From positions 1 through 64,000 of the forward strand of contig CAMLFH010000018.1 of assembly GCA_946479285.1 (NCBI GenBank): a stretch of 64,000 nt of DNA, given 5' to 3'. Below the pieces are notes generated by a model. The model saw nothing but the letters and a program-made list of their open reading frames with translations. It was not told the origin of the DNA and made no database searches. Shown here one piece after another: positions 25,982 through 35,014 of this stretch. The DNA comes from an uncultured Flavobacteriales bacterium (GTDB lineage: Bacteria; Bacteroidota; Bacteroidia; Flavobacteriales; Crocinitomicaceae). The position numbers and the translations under genes are program-made. Each line of letters opens with the position of its first letter. Position 1 is the first letter of the stretch.

Positions 25982-27937
25982 TTATTTTTCTGCTTTAACT
26001 ACACGAAGTGTTTGGTTTTCAGTAGCAGAAGTAATTTTGATCAGGTAAGTTCCCGGAGCAAGCGTTGACAAATCAGCCTGCATTCTGTGAGTACCTTTTG
26101 ACAACAATCCGTTCTGGATAGTCATTTGCTCTTTTCCTGAAAGATCAAACAATACGATGGAAATTTCTTCATCAGAATTTGTATTGAAGTTGATCATTAC
26201 AGAACCTGTAGTAGGGTTAGGGAATAATTCTGCTGTTGGAGCAGTAGATTTTGTTTTAATAGCACCCGCTCTGCAGTTAAGCACATTTACATTGATTTGT
26301 CCCGGAGCTACATTACAGTTGTTGAACAGGCAGAATGTTCCTGCAACATTGATCACCGAATTGACAGATCCAACTTCGATATCCGCACAGTTTCCGGTAA
26401 CTCCAATAACGCTTGCATCACCGGATGCAGTTGTGAAATTGTATGCAGAAGGCCCGAATGTGTGGATTCCCAAACCAGTAACGTCATCTTCAGAAAGTGT
26501 ATCCCACTCAGTGAATAGCGTAGGGAAACCTTCGATTCCCGGCAATCCCGGATTTACTGAGATACCCGCATAAACACATGCTTTACGCACCAATGTTTTA
26601 CCTTCAGTTGACCACCCGTAAGTAGCACTTGTTGTATCACCGTCTCTCCATGCAGATCCCGGATCATTTCCTGCCGAACCAAAGATATCAGCTACAGTTG
26701 ATGAGTTTGAATTGTACAATACTAATGCATCGTCACCGTTGAACTGTAAATTTGCAGAGAAGATGTTCGGTGTTCCGCTCCATGCAGTAGCAGACGGATG
26801 AGCAATTACGATTGTTCCTCCAGCTGTGATTGTTCCTGAAAGTGCGATTGTGAACGTAGGCGTTCCTGCCATCGGCGCTCCGTTGTGGTAAGCACGCACC
26901 TGGTATCCCGTAAGATTTATATCAGAACAAGTTCCGTTATAGATTTCCAGGTATTTGTTGAATCCACTTCCTTCCACATATTGAGAGAAAATCAATTCAG
27001 GTGCTTTTACGCTGACACATGCAGAAACGATTTCAGTTGCACAACCTTCCACGATTTCGATCGGGCAATACTCAACTTCCGGGTAAACCAGAACATACAC
27101 TTCTTCAGAAATTACTTCGCAACCTGCTTCACTGCTTACAACTACATGGTAAGTACCTGAAGTTGATGGTGTGAATACATCCAAATCAGCTCCTGCAATG
27201 ACACCATCCTGATTGTACCATTGGTAAAACGGATCGATGATCCCTGTTGTAGAAGTCAATTGCGGCATGGTCGCTCCTGCACAAATCACAGTTGCTCCAT
27301 TTGTATTGATCGATACATTAGGATCTCCGCAAGAAGTTGTTGACCCACAAGTAAATGCTACGTCATCAATTCTGAACTGAGGATTTGAAGATGAAGTACC
27401 AGCCAATGTACTTCTGAAACGAACTCGTAAATTTGCTACATAAGTTGCTGCCGGCAATGCTGCACCCACTTTGTACCATTTTGAGGTTCCTGTTCCTGTT
27501 GGCAAAGCCGGGAAAGTGATTCCTGCCCAGGTAGCTCCGTTATCAATACTGTATTCCAATACCAGAAAATCGATTCCTGTAGAAGCATTTGTGTTTTTGT
27601 TGATCCCAAAAAAGATGGAATCTTTACTGCGGCAACCTGCAGCATTTACTCCCTGCATTTCAAATGTTTCCTGAGCCTGGATCAACGTGTTATAACCTCC
27701 GGATGCTCCTGCATAACCGGTAGATGGAGTGGTTGTTCTCATGTCTGCAGTACCCGTGTAAGTAAGTACTGTCAAATCAAAACTTCCCGCTGTTTCTCTA
27801 GCGCTGATTGTTTGAGCACCCGAACCAAGAGCGGTTGTACCCATTGTTTCCAATAATTGTCCGTTAGCGACAAATCCTGTAAGTGCCAGTACACTTGTCA
27901 TGAATAGTGATCTTACTACTGTGTTTCTTTTCTTCAT
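25982..27937 (-). CDS. T9SS-exported lamin tail domain protein
   Basis: 651 aa. Signal peptide of about 27 residues (ends VANGQ). Residues 30-200 resemble a beta-sandwich seen in nuclease-associated Bacteroidota proteins; 205-290 form an Ig-like CxxxxSEE segment; 310-450 form a lamin-tail domain (LIFSQYVEGSGFNKYLEIYN, ITAGGTIVIAHP, FNGDDALVLYNS). The C-terminal T9SS domain is AELFPNPTTGSVMINFNT with FDLSGKEQMTI and GTYLIKIT. Lamin-tail domains often accompany extracellular nucleases, but no nuclease motif is present here, so a structural or adhesive role is likelier. Confidence 0.85.
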   Translation of the reverse strand: MKKRNTVVRSLFMTSVLALTGFVANGQLLETMGTTALGSGAQTISARETAGSFDLTVLTYTGTADMRTTTPSTGYAGASGGYNTLIQAQETFEMQGVNAAGCRSKDSIFFGINKNTNASTGIDFLVLEYSIDNGATWAGITFPALPTGTGTSKWYKVGAALPAATYVANLRVRFRSTLAGTSSSNPQFRIDDVAFTCGSTTSCGDPNVSINTNGATVICAGATMPQLTSTTGIIDPFYQWYNQDGVIAGADLDVFTPSTSGTYHVVVSSEAGCEVISEEVYVLVYPEVEYCPIEIVEGCATEIVSACVSVKAPELIFSQYVEGSGFNKYLEIYNGTCSDINLTGYQVRAYHNGAPMAGTPTFTIALSGTITAGGTIVIAHPSATAWSGTPNIFSANLQFNGDDALVLYNSNSSTVADIFGSAGNDPGSAWRDGDTTSATYGWSTEGKTLVRKACVYAGISVNPGLPGIEGFPTLFTEWDTLSEDDVTGLGIHTFGPSAYNFTTASGDASVIGVTGNCADIEVGSVNSVINVAGTFCLFNNCNVAPGQINVNVLNCRAGAIKTKSTAPTAELFPNPTTGSVMINFNTNSDEEISIVLFDLSGKEQMTIQNGLLSKGTHRMQADLSTLAPGTYLIKITSATENQTLRVVKAEK

Positions 27938-28301
27938 AATTGTAATTGTTAAAGTGAATAATGGTTTCGAAACCGAAGTAAAATTACAAGCAACTGATTT
28001 TTAAGTGATAAAGACAGGAATAAGAATGTTTTAACCTTTTGAGTAGTAAATCGGTCTGATTTAATTTTCACGGAACTTTAGTACCGAAAATTTTTAATGC
28101 ACGTTATTTTCCCATCCGTGAATCACTGCTCAGAAAAAATTGGATCGGTTTTTGGATAATAGGAAGCGGTTTTTGAAATTATTTTTCATTTCCTTCCCGA
28201 AAGACACTGAAAGTCCCTGCAAGAAGAGATTCCCTGAAACGCAACACTATCGTAATCAGAAATTTACATTGTTAAAAGTTGGAGTGAAAAATCCCCGGAT
28301 T
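27938..28301. other. Gene-free stretch
   Basis: A 364-bp AT-rich gap between the lamin-tail gene promoter side and the end of the FMN reductase gene. The only structure noted is the 12-bp palindrome ggtttcgaaacc at 27963-27974. No ORF, RNA or terminator is supported. Confidence 0.5.
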
Positions 28302-28832
28302 CTAGCCGATTAGTGTTAGATTTATAAATGCTTCCAGGAAAAAATCCAATTTTTTGATTGTCGCTGAGTCTGTTACATTTCCTTTCTGATCGATTTTTCC
28401 TTTTATCCCGGAAACGAGCAGCGTTGTTTCAGCTTCAAACTTAGCCATCACTGTTTTTAGAATTAACTGCAGTTCTTCGTGTCCTTTTTCTCCCTGTGCA
28501 GAAGCGGTAATCAATCCAGTTGGCTTATCGGAGAAAACCGTCGTAGAAACACACCATTCCAGCGCATTCTTCAAACCGGAAGGAATGCTGAATACATATT
28601 CGGGGGTGCAGATCAAAATTGCGTCTGCCTGTTCAACTTGCTTTCTAAAAGCGCTAATTTCTTCGGGAGTATTGTTTACTGATAATTCCGGATCGAAATG
28701 CGGAAGGGATTTCAGCTCATTAAAAATAATCCAGTTGAATTCGTTTTTGGAAGATTCAGCAAGAAACTCAACTAAGCGCCGATTCGTGGAATTTTCACTG
28801 GCGCTTCCAATGATTGCGAAGATTGTTTTCAT
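28302..28832 (-). CDS. NADPH-dependent FMN reductase family protein
   Basis: 176 aa flavodoxin-fold protein. The FMN phosphate loop is IGSASENSTNRRL (residues 7-19), and the isoalloxazine-contact motif CTPEYVFSIPSGLKNALEW lies at about 76-94. It reduces quinones, azo compounds or metals with NAD(P)H in relatives; the substrate here is unknown. Its ATG directly follows the stop codon of the upstream small ORF (TAAATG), so translation may be coupled. Confidence 0.88.
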   Translation of the reverse strand: MKTIFAIIGSASENSTNRRLVEFLAESSKNEFNWIIFNELKSLPHFDPELSVNNTPEEISAFRKQVEQADAILICTPEYVFSIPSGLKNALEWCVSTTVFSDKPTGLITASAQGEKGHEELQLILKTVMAKFEAETTLLVSGIKGKIDQKGNVTDSATIKKLDFFLEAFINLTLIG

Positions 28833-29003
28833 TTAGTGCTTATTTCGTTTAGACTTCCACCAAACAACCAGCATCCCAATCAATACTGCTACCATCAAAA
28901 TCAGGACCGGGTAGGGAATATCCGAAGTCCCGGTAGTTGACGAAAATGTTTCTTCGCCTTTGGGCCAGGAGCTTACAGCAGTTGAAATGTTGAAAAGGTT
29001 CAA
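28833..29003 (-). CDS. Small single-pass membrane protein (candidate)
   Basis: An open frame of 56 codons not preceded by an ATG; TTG at 29003 is the best start. The product has a polar N-half (SSWPKGEETFSSTTGTSDIP), one hydrophobic helix (YPVLILMVAVLIGMLVVWW) and a basic end (KSKRNKH), which predicts a C-in small membrane protein. Its stop codon abuts the FMN reductase ATG exactly, and the M1-peptidase operon ends 26 nt upstream. The composition looks coding, but the lack of an ATG and of a clear ribosome site keeps confidence moderate. Confidence 0.45.
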   Translation of the reverse strand: MNLFNISTAVSSWPKGEETFSSTTGTSDIPYPVLILMVAVLIGMLVVWWKSKRNKH

Positions 29004-29029
29004 GTGTTCAAAAGGTTTAATCGTTAAAT

Positions 29030-29545
29030 CTACTCTTTAGCGTTTTGCTCCTGTTCTGCGAGAATAGCTTCCACCTCCTTCAATCTATCCTTCGGATATG
29101 GATCACTCGGCCTGAAATCCACAGCACGTTGATACAATTCTTTTGCCTTTAAAAAATTCCTTTGCGTAAAATACTCGTCTGCTTTTTTGATGAGATTTCG
29201 GTATGCAGCTTCTGCTGCATCGCGGACTTCTCTATCCATCAATTGCCTTAATTCATCTTCTTTTATCTTGCACTCATTACATTTGCCGGGATACTTGTCT
29301 CGAATATCCAGATACTTGTTATAAAGCCATGAACTTCCGTCTCTAAACACATCTGTCCTTGATTCATCCTGAATAGTGCTCCACCCTCCATTCAAATAAT
29401 CCTGGTAAAGCGAATCGACCAGGAACAAAGAAGATTTCAGATCTGTCATTCTGGATTCAATCGTCTTAATTTTTACATGCGGAATCGATTGTCCGAAAAC
29501 CGGTACAACGGCAAGTAATGTAATCATTAAAAAGCTCTTCTTCAT
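29030..29545 (-). CDS. Secreted TPR-like protein of the M1 peptidase operon
   Basis: 171 aa. A signal peptide (ends VPVFGQ, about residue 19) precedes a mostly helical mature protein. The C-terminal part has a TPR-like pair (AEAAYRNLIKKADEYFTQRN, then FLKAKELYQRAVDFRPSDPY). It starts 6 nt after the M1 peptidase gene stop, so it is co-transcribed. Function unknown; a periplasmic partner is a guess. Confidence 0.75.
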   Translation of the reverse strand: MKKSFLMITLLAVVPVFGQSIPHVKIKTIESRMTDLKSSLFLVDSLYQDYLNGGWSTIQDESRTDVFRDGSSWLYNKYLDIRDKYPGKCNECKIKEDELRQLMDREVRDAAEAAYRNLIKKADEYFTQRNFLKAKELYQRAVDFRPSDPYPKDRLKEVEAILAEQEQNAKE

Positions 29546-29551
29546 GCTCGA

Positions 29552-31840
29552 TTATTGTCCGCTTTCCAAACGTTTCTGACGCTGCATCGGGTTTTCGTTT
29601 CCTTGTTTTTGCTGGAACAACTGGAAACGTGTTGGTTTGGAAGCAGGAGGAAAGGAGTTGTTATTCACATCACAATCTGCTGTTTCCAGGAACGGATCCA
29701 ATTGGAAGGAAGCTACCGGTTTGTCGAAAATCAGGACTTTCGTAACGGTTGCATCGTCCATTCTCCAAATTTCCGCCGGAATTCGAACTTCTTTTGTAGA
29801 ACCATCCTCAAAGGTTGCCAGGATGATCAAAGGCGTTACCAAACCTCCTTTATTGGTGAAAGACAATTCGTAGAACTGTTTCTTTGCATCCAATAATTTC
29901 TTTTGCTCCGGAGTCAATTTCGCCTGGAATTCGTCGTATTCCTTCTTATCTAAACGATCTACCTTGTAAATATCCCGTTTTGCGTAGAAATCATCGATTG
30001 CCGGGTCTTTTTCATTCACGGTTTGTTTGATCGATTCTTTGTTGCGGATGTCGCCAATGAATTGTGGTTTCGCATCGTCAGCTTTCTTATTTTCAGCTTT
30101 CTCCAGTTCCGGATTATTGGAGTTTAATTCAAACTGCTTCACGTAATCCAATGAAATATCCACGTATTCTGTGCTGTAGAACCAGCCTCTCCAGAACCAA
30201 TCCAAATCCACTCCGGATGCGTCTTCCATGGTACGGAAGAAATCTGCAGGAGTAGGGTGTTTGAATTTCCAACGCTCACAATAGGTTTTGAAAGCGAAGT
30301 CGAACAATTCTCTTCCCATCACCGTTTCACGCAGGATATTCAACGCTGTAGCCGGTTTTCCGTAAGCATTGTTCCCGAATTGCCAGATAGATTCTGAATT
30401 CGTCATGATCGGTGAAATGAATTTTTGGTCTCCGCGCATGTAATCCGTGATCATTGCCGCAGGACCTCTCCGGGAAGGATAACCGCGTTCCCATTCCTGT
30501 TCTGTCAGGTATTGAACGAAAGTATTCAGTCCTTCATCCATCCACGACCACTGACGTTCATCGGAATTGATGATCATCGGGAAAAAATTGTGTCCCACTT
30601 CGTGGATAATTACTCCCCACATTCCGTATTTCGTCTGCTCCGAGTAAGTTCCGTCTTCATTCGGCCTCCCGCCGTTGAAGCAGATCATTGGGTATTCCAT
30701 TCCAATCTGATTGGAGTGAACAGAAATAGCAACCGGGTAAGTATAATCGATCGTGTATTTCGAATAAGTTTGAATCGTGTGAGCGACCAATTTTGTGGAA
30801 TATTTTTCCCAAAGCGGATTTCCTTCTTTCGGGTAGAACGACATACAAAGGATATTCTTTCCTTTTACAACCGTATTTTGTGCATCCCACATGAACTTGC
30901 GGGAAGTTGCAAATGCAAAGTCGCGGACATTTTTCGCTTTAAAATTCCAGGTTTTAGTAGTTGTCGCTTTATTTTTTTCTGCATTTTCAGCTTCTGCCTG
31001 CGTCACGATCAAAACAGGAGTATTGGAACTTTTCGCTTTGTCCATACGCTGTTTTTGCTCAGCCGTCATCACCGAAGCTCCGTTTTGCAATTCACCTGTT
31101 CCTGCAACAATGTGATCAGAAGGAACGGTAATGGAAACATCGTAGTCACCGAATGGGAGCGTGAATTCACCTTTTCCTAAGAATTGCTTATTCTGCCAGC
31201 CTTCCACATCGTTGTAAACACACATTCTTGGAAAGAACTGAGCGATCGTATAAAGGTAATTATTGTCTTTTTCAAAATATTCGTAACCGGACCTTCCGCC
31301 AAATTTCATACGGTCGTTGATATTGTACCACCATTTGATCTTGAAAGAAATACTTTGTTTTGGGCCCAATGGTTTAGCCGGATCTATACGCATCATGGTT
31401 TTGTTGATGGCGTAATGCATTTTTTCACCGTTTACTGTTGCCACCATTTCAATATTGAAGCCGCCTTCAAAGGTCATCAACCTGCGTTCTACATCTTTGA
31501 TCGATTGGAAATCTTCCATTTTCTCAACAGCGATCATTTTACTGTCGGAATCCGGTTTAAAGATATTTTGATCTAATTGCAGCCACAAATATTCCAGTAC
31601 ATCCGGGGAATTATTGGTATAAGTGATCACTTCTTCTCCACGAATCGTTTGTTTGGCATCATCCAAAGTCAGACTCATTTTATAATCTGCTTTTTGCTGA
31701 TAATAGCTGTGACCGGGGGCGCCGGCAGCCGTTCTGTATTCATTGGGAGTTGGAAGTTCGATGTCCAGTTGCGCAAATTTCGTTTGTGCAGAAACGCTTA
31801 AAGCTGAACATACAACTAAGAATGATAACGTTTTTTTCAT
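29552..31840 (-). CDS. M1 family metallopeptidase (aminopeptidase N-like)
   Basis: 762 aa with a signal peptide (ends SVSAQT). The zinc site is HEVGH at 413-417 with the third ligand Glu436 in WMDEGLNTF; the GAMEN-like exopeptidase loop is IGMEYPM at about 379-385. After the catalytic domain comes a helical part and a C-terminal segment (DDFYAKRDIYKVDRLDKK onward) with a beta part that ends in a low-complexity tail. Exported zinc peptidase for peptide trimming. It starts 2 nt after the DUF6702 gene; the pair is commonly adjacent in this phylum as I recall. Confidence 0.92.
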   Translation of the reverse strand: MKKTLSFLVVCSALSVSAQTKFAQLDIELPTPNEYRTAAGAPGHSYYQQKADYKMSLTLDDAKQTIRGEEVITYTNNSPDVLEYLWLQLDQNIFKPDSDSKMIAVEKMEDFQSIKDVERRLMTFEGGFNIEMVATVNGEKMHYAINKTMMRIDPAKPLGPKQSISFKIKWWYNINDRMKFGGRSGYEYFEKDNNYLYTIAQFFPRMCVYNDVEGWQNKQFLGKGEFTLPFGDYDVSITVPSDHIVAGTGELQNGASVMTAEQKQRMDKAKSSNTPVLIVTQAEAENAEKNKATTTKTWNFKAKNVRDFAFATSRKFMWDAQNTVVKGKNILCMSFYPKEGNPLWEKYSTKLVAHTIQTYSKYTIDYTYPVAISVHSNQIGMEYPMICFNGGRPNEDGTYSEQTKYGMWGVIIHEVGHNFFPMIINSDERQWSWMDEGLNTFVQYLTEQEWERGYPSRRGPAAMITDYMRGDQKFISPIMTNSESIWQFGNNAYGKPATALNILRETVMGRELFDFAFKTYCERWKFKHPTPADFFRTMEDASGVDLDWFWRGWFYSTEYVDISLDYVKQFELNSNNPELEKAENKKADDAKPQFIGDIRNKESIKQTVNEKDPAIDDFYAKRDIYKVDRLDKKEYDEFQAKLTPEQKKLLDAKKQFYELSFTNKGGLVTPLIILATFEDGSTKEVRIPAEIWRMDDATVTKVLIFDKPVASFQLDPFLETADCDVNNNSFPPASKPTRFQLFQQKQGNENPMQRQKRLESGQ

Positions 31841-31842
31841 AA

Positions 31843-32343
31843 TTACAGGGTTATGACTTCTGTTGGTTTTGTGGGCAAAAACACGGCTGTTTGCTTTTGC
31901 TTATTTCGAATAAATGTGATCTTGTTTTGTTGATTCGGAAAGGATTCCATGAGTAAATTGAAGCAAAAGGTCAATTTGGTATCCAATACTGCCGGGGCAC
32001 TTTCCATATAAGCGTAAAGCTGTCCGTTGGAAGAAACATCATATCCGATGAGTGTTAATGAAAGTGCCAGATCGTTGTTGGTAATTTTAAATCCCCGGAC
32101 CAAATAAGTTTCCAACTGCTTTTTGAATTCGGGATTTTTAGACTGATCTTCGATGTGCTTGTCAAAGACAAAGCCTGCTTTCTTCATATCGAACTCAGCA
32201 TCATGTGCACTCATCTCCAAACTAATCTCCAGTTTTTTGGTCGACTCATTGTATTCCACTTCACCAAAAGCAAAATAATACTCGTGCGCATTCGCTGAAA
32301 ATAAGCAAGAAAAAAATGCAAAGACTGCAAGAAGTTTCTTCAT
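31843..32343 (-). CDS. DUF6702 family exported protein
   Basis: 166 aa. Signal peptide ends FSANA, and the mature protein begins HEYYFAFGEVEYN, which is the hallmark of DUF6702. All-beta with long strands (KLEISLEMSAHDAEFDM, LALSLTLIGYDV). First gene of the DUF6702-M1-TPR-small ORF-FMN reductase run. A perfect -7 box TATTTTTG (32368-32361) lies about 18 nt before the ATG. Confidence 0.8.
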   Translation of the reverse strand: MKKLLAVFAFFSCLFSANAHEYYFAFGEVEYNESTKKLEISLEMSAHDAEFDMKKAGFVFDKHIEDQSKNPEFKKQLETYLVRGFKITNNDLALSLTLIGYDVSSNGQLYAYMESAPAVLDTKLTFCFNLLMESFPNQQNKITFIRNKQKQTAVFLPTKPTEVITL

Positions 32344-32360
32344 AAAGTAGAATATTGCAA

Positions 32361-32368
32361 CAAAAATA
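32361..32368 (-). promoter_or_regulatory. -7 promoter box of the DUF6702-M1 operon
   Basis: Minus strand TATTTTTG; no good -33 TTG at the expected distance. Confidence 0.5.
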
Positions 32369-32443
32369 ACAGAATAGTGGAAGAGGCTATTAATTATTTG
32401 ACTAACCGGAAGATATTCGGGTTAAAGGCAGAAAATTGATGGA

Positions 32444-32483
32444 TAAACAGTAGGCACGCGATGCGTCGCGTGCCTACTGTTTA
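32444..32483. repeat. Dispersed GTAGGsACGCG hairpin, copy 2, probable tal terminator
   Basis: Perfect 17-bp arms taaacagtaggcacgcg/cgcgtgcctactgttta with loop atgcgt. Compared with 14592-14619, the pair g-c in the arm is changed to c-g on both sides, and the flank is longer. It sits 6 nt beyond the transaldolase stop codon. Confidence 0.85.
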
Positions 32484-32489
32484 TAATAT

Positions 32490-33146
32490 TTATTTGTTTC
32501 CTTTCGCGTGATCTGCCAGGAATTGTGCCAATCCGTTATCAGTCAGCGGATGTTTTGCCAAAGCTAGAATAGCACTCAAAGGTCCGGTCATAACATCCGA
32601 ACCGATCTCAGCACATTGAATAATATGCATAGGATGGCGAATGGAAGCTGCAAGGATTTCAGTTTCAAATCCGTAATTGTCATAAATGATGCGGATTTGC
32701 TGGATCAGATCCAAACCATTGGTAGAAATATCATCCAAACGACCAACAAAAGGAGAAACGTAGCTTGCACCGGCTTTTGCAGCCAACAATGCTTGTCCTG
32801 CACTAAAGATCAGCGTACAGTTTGTTCGAATTCCTTTCGATGAAAAGTATTTTATCGCTTTAATTCCTTCTGTGATCATCGGAATCTTTACAACAATGTT
32901 TTTATGCAATTCAGCCAAAGCTTCCCCTTCACGGATCATTCCTTCAAAATCCGTTGCGATTACTTCAGCACTTACCGGCCCATCTACAATTTTGCAGATG
33001 TCTACATAGTGCTTTAAAATATTGTTTTGACCTGTAATTCCTTCTTTGGCCATTAAAGACGGATTGGTTGTTACACCATCCAAAATCCCTAAATCATAGG
33101 CTTCGCGAATGTCGTTCAGGTTTGCTGTATCGATGAAAAATTTCAT
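32490..33146 (-). CDS. tal: Transaldolase, small Fsa/TalC-type
   Basis: 218 aa, full length for the short decameric type. The N-terminus [13 protein letters not shown] and the Schiff-base lysine Lys87 in NIVVKIPM identify the family; the [11 protein letters not shown] motif lies at 26-36. It exchanges a dihydroxyacetone unit between sugar phosphates in the pentose phosphate pathway (some members are fructose-6-phosphate aldolases; residues that decide this were not resolved). A promoter box TAACTTTG (33173-33166) lies about 20 nt upstream, and a strong hairpin follows the stop. Confidence 0.93.
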   Translation of the reverse strand: MKFFIDTANLNDIREAYDLGILDGVTTNPSLMAKEGITGQNNILKHYVDICKIVDGPVSAEVIATDFEGMIREGEALAELHKNIVVKIPMITEGIKAIKYFSSKGIRTNCTLIFSAGQALLAAKAGASYVSPFVGRLDDISTNGLDLIQQIRIIYDNYGFETEILAASIRHPMHIIQCAEIGSDVMTGPLSAILALAKHPLTDNGLAQFLADHAKGNK

Positions 33147-33165
33147 AGTTAATCAATTTGAGGTG

Positions 33166-33173
33166 CAAAGTTA
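33166..33173 (-). promoter_or_regulatory. -7 promoter box of tal
   Basis: Minus strand TAACTTTG, 19 nt before the ATG. Confidence 0.5.
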
Positions 33174-33509
33174 AACCCATTTAGTAAGAGAAACATTGGA
33201 TGGAAGCGGAAGTTTTACACAAAGGTGCTCTTAAGGTGATTTTACTACAGCCGCTGCAGATTACATGCAACATGAAAGTGTAATAGATTCCGATAGCTAT
33301 CGGAACGCGTTTTAACGAACTGCCTGAACAAGGTTCGAGAATTCTCGAATTCGTGAACTGTAAGATTTGATCAAAAGTCTGCTATTTTCTCCATGGAATA
33401 GTAGTAGTGTTGCACGGACAGTTCCATTGCATTTATAATCAAAAAAAATAAAAGTGATCCAAGATTAAAATCTTCTCAAGCCACACAATTTGTTTACATT
33501 TCACGAACG
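33174..33509. other. Gene-free stretch with palindromes
   Basis: No gene is supported. It contains the 18-bp palindrome ttccgatagctatcggaa (33288-33305), a member of the family found in the tandem units at the window start and inside a GNAT gene, and a second unrelated 16-bp palindrome ttcgagaattctcgaa (33334-33349). Confidence 0.7.
33288..33305. repeat. CCGATAGCTATCGG palindrome, intergenic copy
   Basis: Perfect 18-bp palindrome with TT/AA ends; identical to the copy in the GNAT gene at 35320. Confidence 0.85.
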
Positions 33510-34757
33510 TTGACACTCAACACTATGAAAACACTCTTATTTCTTTATCTAATTACTTTTTTTTCACCCGAAATTAAAGCTCAAAAAAAAACTGAAACCT
33601 ATTATGTCGATCAAAAAGGGGTTCCGCTGGCAGACTCAAAGAATCCCTATTCTTTAATCTCTCTTATACGTTACAATCTGCCCGATTTAGCTAAACATCA
33701 TTCGTTTATAGGTTTGAGCTCTGACGAACAGTTTAAAATTCAAGAATGGAACCGATCTAATCCAAAAGAAAAAATTGTATTGAATTCATTTCTGCGCCAA
33801 TCAAATGAACCTCTAAAAAATGAAAAAGGAGAAAATGTTGAAATTCCTTTACCCGATGGAACGATTACTTTTAAGTATAAAGCTCCGGACACTGTTTATT
33901 ATTCTTTTGATTACAATCAAATCTCGTTTACATATTCAGAGAAGGAGCAAATTCCGGAGACTATTCAGTTATATAAAAAAACTGCAAAGAGTTCTTTTCT
34001 TCTGGCTGAATTCCCCACTAATCTATTGACTAAGAATGAACTGGCAACGTATTTCAGAGTCGATCCGGTAACTGAAAAAAATTACATGGAACAATATTTG
34101 AAACATGTGGAAAACACCAGATTCAGGTTCGGTGAAAATGGCATATCAAGATTAGTGATTAAAGATCCCTGGAAGTATTATTGGGATGAATATGCATTCT
34201 TTGATCGTTTCCTATTTGATTCTCTCCATACAATCGCTGATCAAAAAAAGAAACTGAATAAGATTCTAACAAAACCAATAAACCTGGTGTATGATACAAC
34301 TTATTATTCCCTGACAAATATGTTCGGGGATGATAGTCTGATTAGAGACCCTGAACATGGAGATCTCATAAATGTTGTAAAAACAGAAGTTGATACTTTA
34401 TTTTCAGTCAATGAAATTCATGCTATCTATAAAAAGTTGAGGATCGATTATAATTCAAAAACCAACTTCTTCGAAATTAAAGAAGAAGCAATTCTAATCT
34501 GTTTGGAGGATCTTGAAGGAAATCAATTGATCATTGAAAAAATAAGCTACATCCCGTATCCCTATGCTACTGCAAAAGAAGATATTTCTCAAAGGGCTTT
34601 AAAATATGATTTGAATAATAATCCCTTGAGGAAGTTACTGCGTATTTATCTTCCAGGTCAATTATTTCCGTTGGAGCACTTATTCCAGGTAAAAGTTCCG
34701 AAACAAAAAAGAGAAGTCAGGTTAGATCCTGCTCCAATGGAATCAGAAATTGAATAA
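33510..34757 (+). CDS. Secreted protein of unknown function
   Basis: 415 aa with a signal peptide (ends PEIKAQ, about residue 25). The mature protein mixes strands and helices with many aromatic and charged residues (KDPWKYYWDEYAFFDRFLFD). The C-terminal third, with HAIYKKLRIDYNSKTNFFEI and ICLEDLEGNQLI then LLRIYLPGQLFPLEHLFQVK, recalls in layout the gliding-motility GldN family, but key GldN motifs are not convincing. AT-rich, solitary, between a palindrome-rich gap and the SRP RNA gene. Confidence 0.65.
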   Translation: MTLNTMKTLLFLYLITFFSPEIKAQKKTETYYVDQKGVPLADSKNPYSLISLIRYNLPDLAKHHSFIGLSSDEQFKIQEWNRSNPKEKIVLNSFLRQSNEPLKNEKGENVEIPLPDGTITFKYKAPDTVYYSFDYNQISFTYSEKEQIPETIQLYKKTAKSSFLLAEFPTNLLTKNELATYFRVDPVTEKNYMEQYLKHVENTRFRFGENGISRLVIKDPWKYYWDEYAFFDRFLFDSLHTIADQKKKLNKILTKPINLVYDTTYYSLTNMFGDDSLIRDPEHGDLINVVKTEVDTLFSVNEIHAIYKKLRIDYNSKTNFFEIKEEAILICLEDLEGNQLIIEKISYIPYPYATAKEDISQRALKYDLNNNPLRKLLRIYLPGQLFPLEHLFQVKVPKQKREVRLDPAPMESEIE

Positions 34758-34817
34758 CCACGCTTTTAATGAAAGAAAGGAGAAATGGGAAGAGGAAAGA
34801 AAACCTGATTTTTAGAC

Positions 34818-34826
34818 AAAAAAAGA
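34818..34826 (-). terminator. T-run ending the SRP RNA transcript
   Basis: The minus strand reads CTCTTTTTTT directly after the closing stem of the SRP RNA, whose terminal helix acts as the terminator stem. Confidence 0.6.
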
Positions 34827-34924
34827 GGGGTAAGCTACTCTTATCGCACCGCTACAACCTCATACCTTTGCTACGTTCCCGTCCTGGAGGATTAAGAGGG
34901 AGCTGGTCGTAAAAGACTTACCCC
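34827..34924 (-). ncRNA. ffs: Signal recognition particle RNA, small bacterial type
   Basis: On the minus strand the 98-nt segment folds end to end: GGGGTAAG at the 5' side pairs with CTTACCCC at the 3' side. The apical part reads CCAGGACGGGAACGTAGCAA, matching the SRP domain consensus (CAGG, GGAA tetraloop, AGCA) bound by Ffh. It targets membrane proteins to FtsY/SecYEG. A perfect -7 promoter box lies 4 nt upstream of the 5' end and a T-run follows the 3' end, so boundaries are well set. Confidence 0.93.
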
Positions 34925-34928
34925 GGCG

Positions 34929-34936
34929 CAAAATTA
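34929..34936 (-). promoter_or_regulatory. -7 promoter box of the SRP RNA gene
   Basis: Minus strand TAATTTTG followed by CGCCGGGG; transcription would start at or near the first G of the RNA. Confidence 0.65.
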
Positions 34937-35014
34937 GTCATTTATTGGAGAATCGAGGCAGAAAAAGTATTTTTTTCAAAAGATTGCAATCAGAAAAACG
35001 TAATTGGTTCTTTT

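Noticed and set aside
30425..31180. Long 251-residue plus-strand frame
   Set aside because: It lies wholly antisense to the M1 peptidase gene, whose zinc motifs and codon pattern are clear; a shadow.
33510..34757. GldN gliding motility protein
   Set aside because: The layout of the C-terminal third is only suggestive; no gldKLM genes lie nearby and diagnostic motifs are missing.
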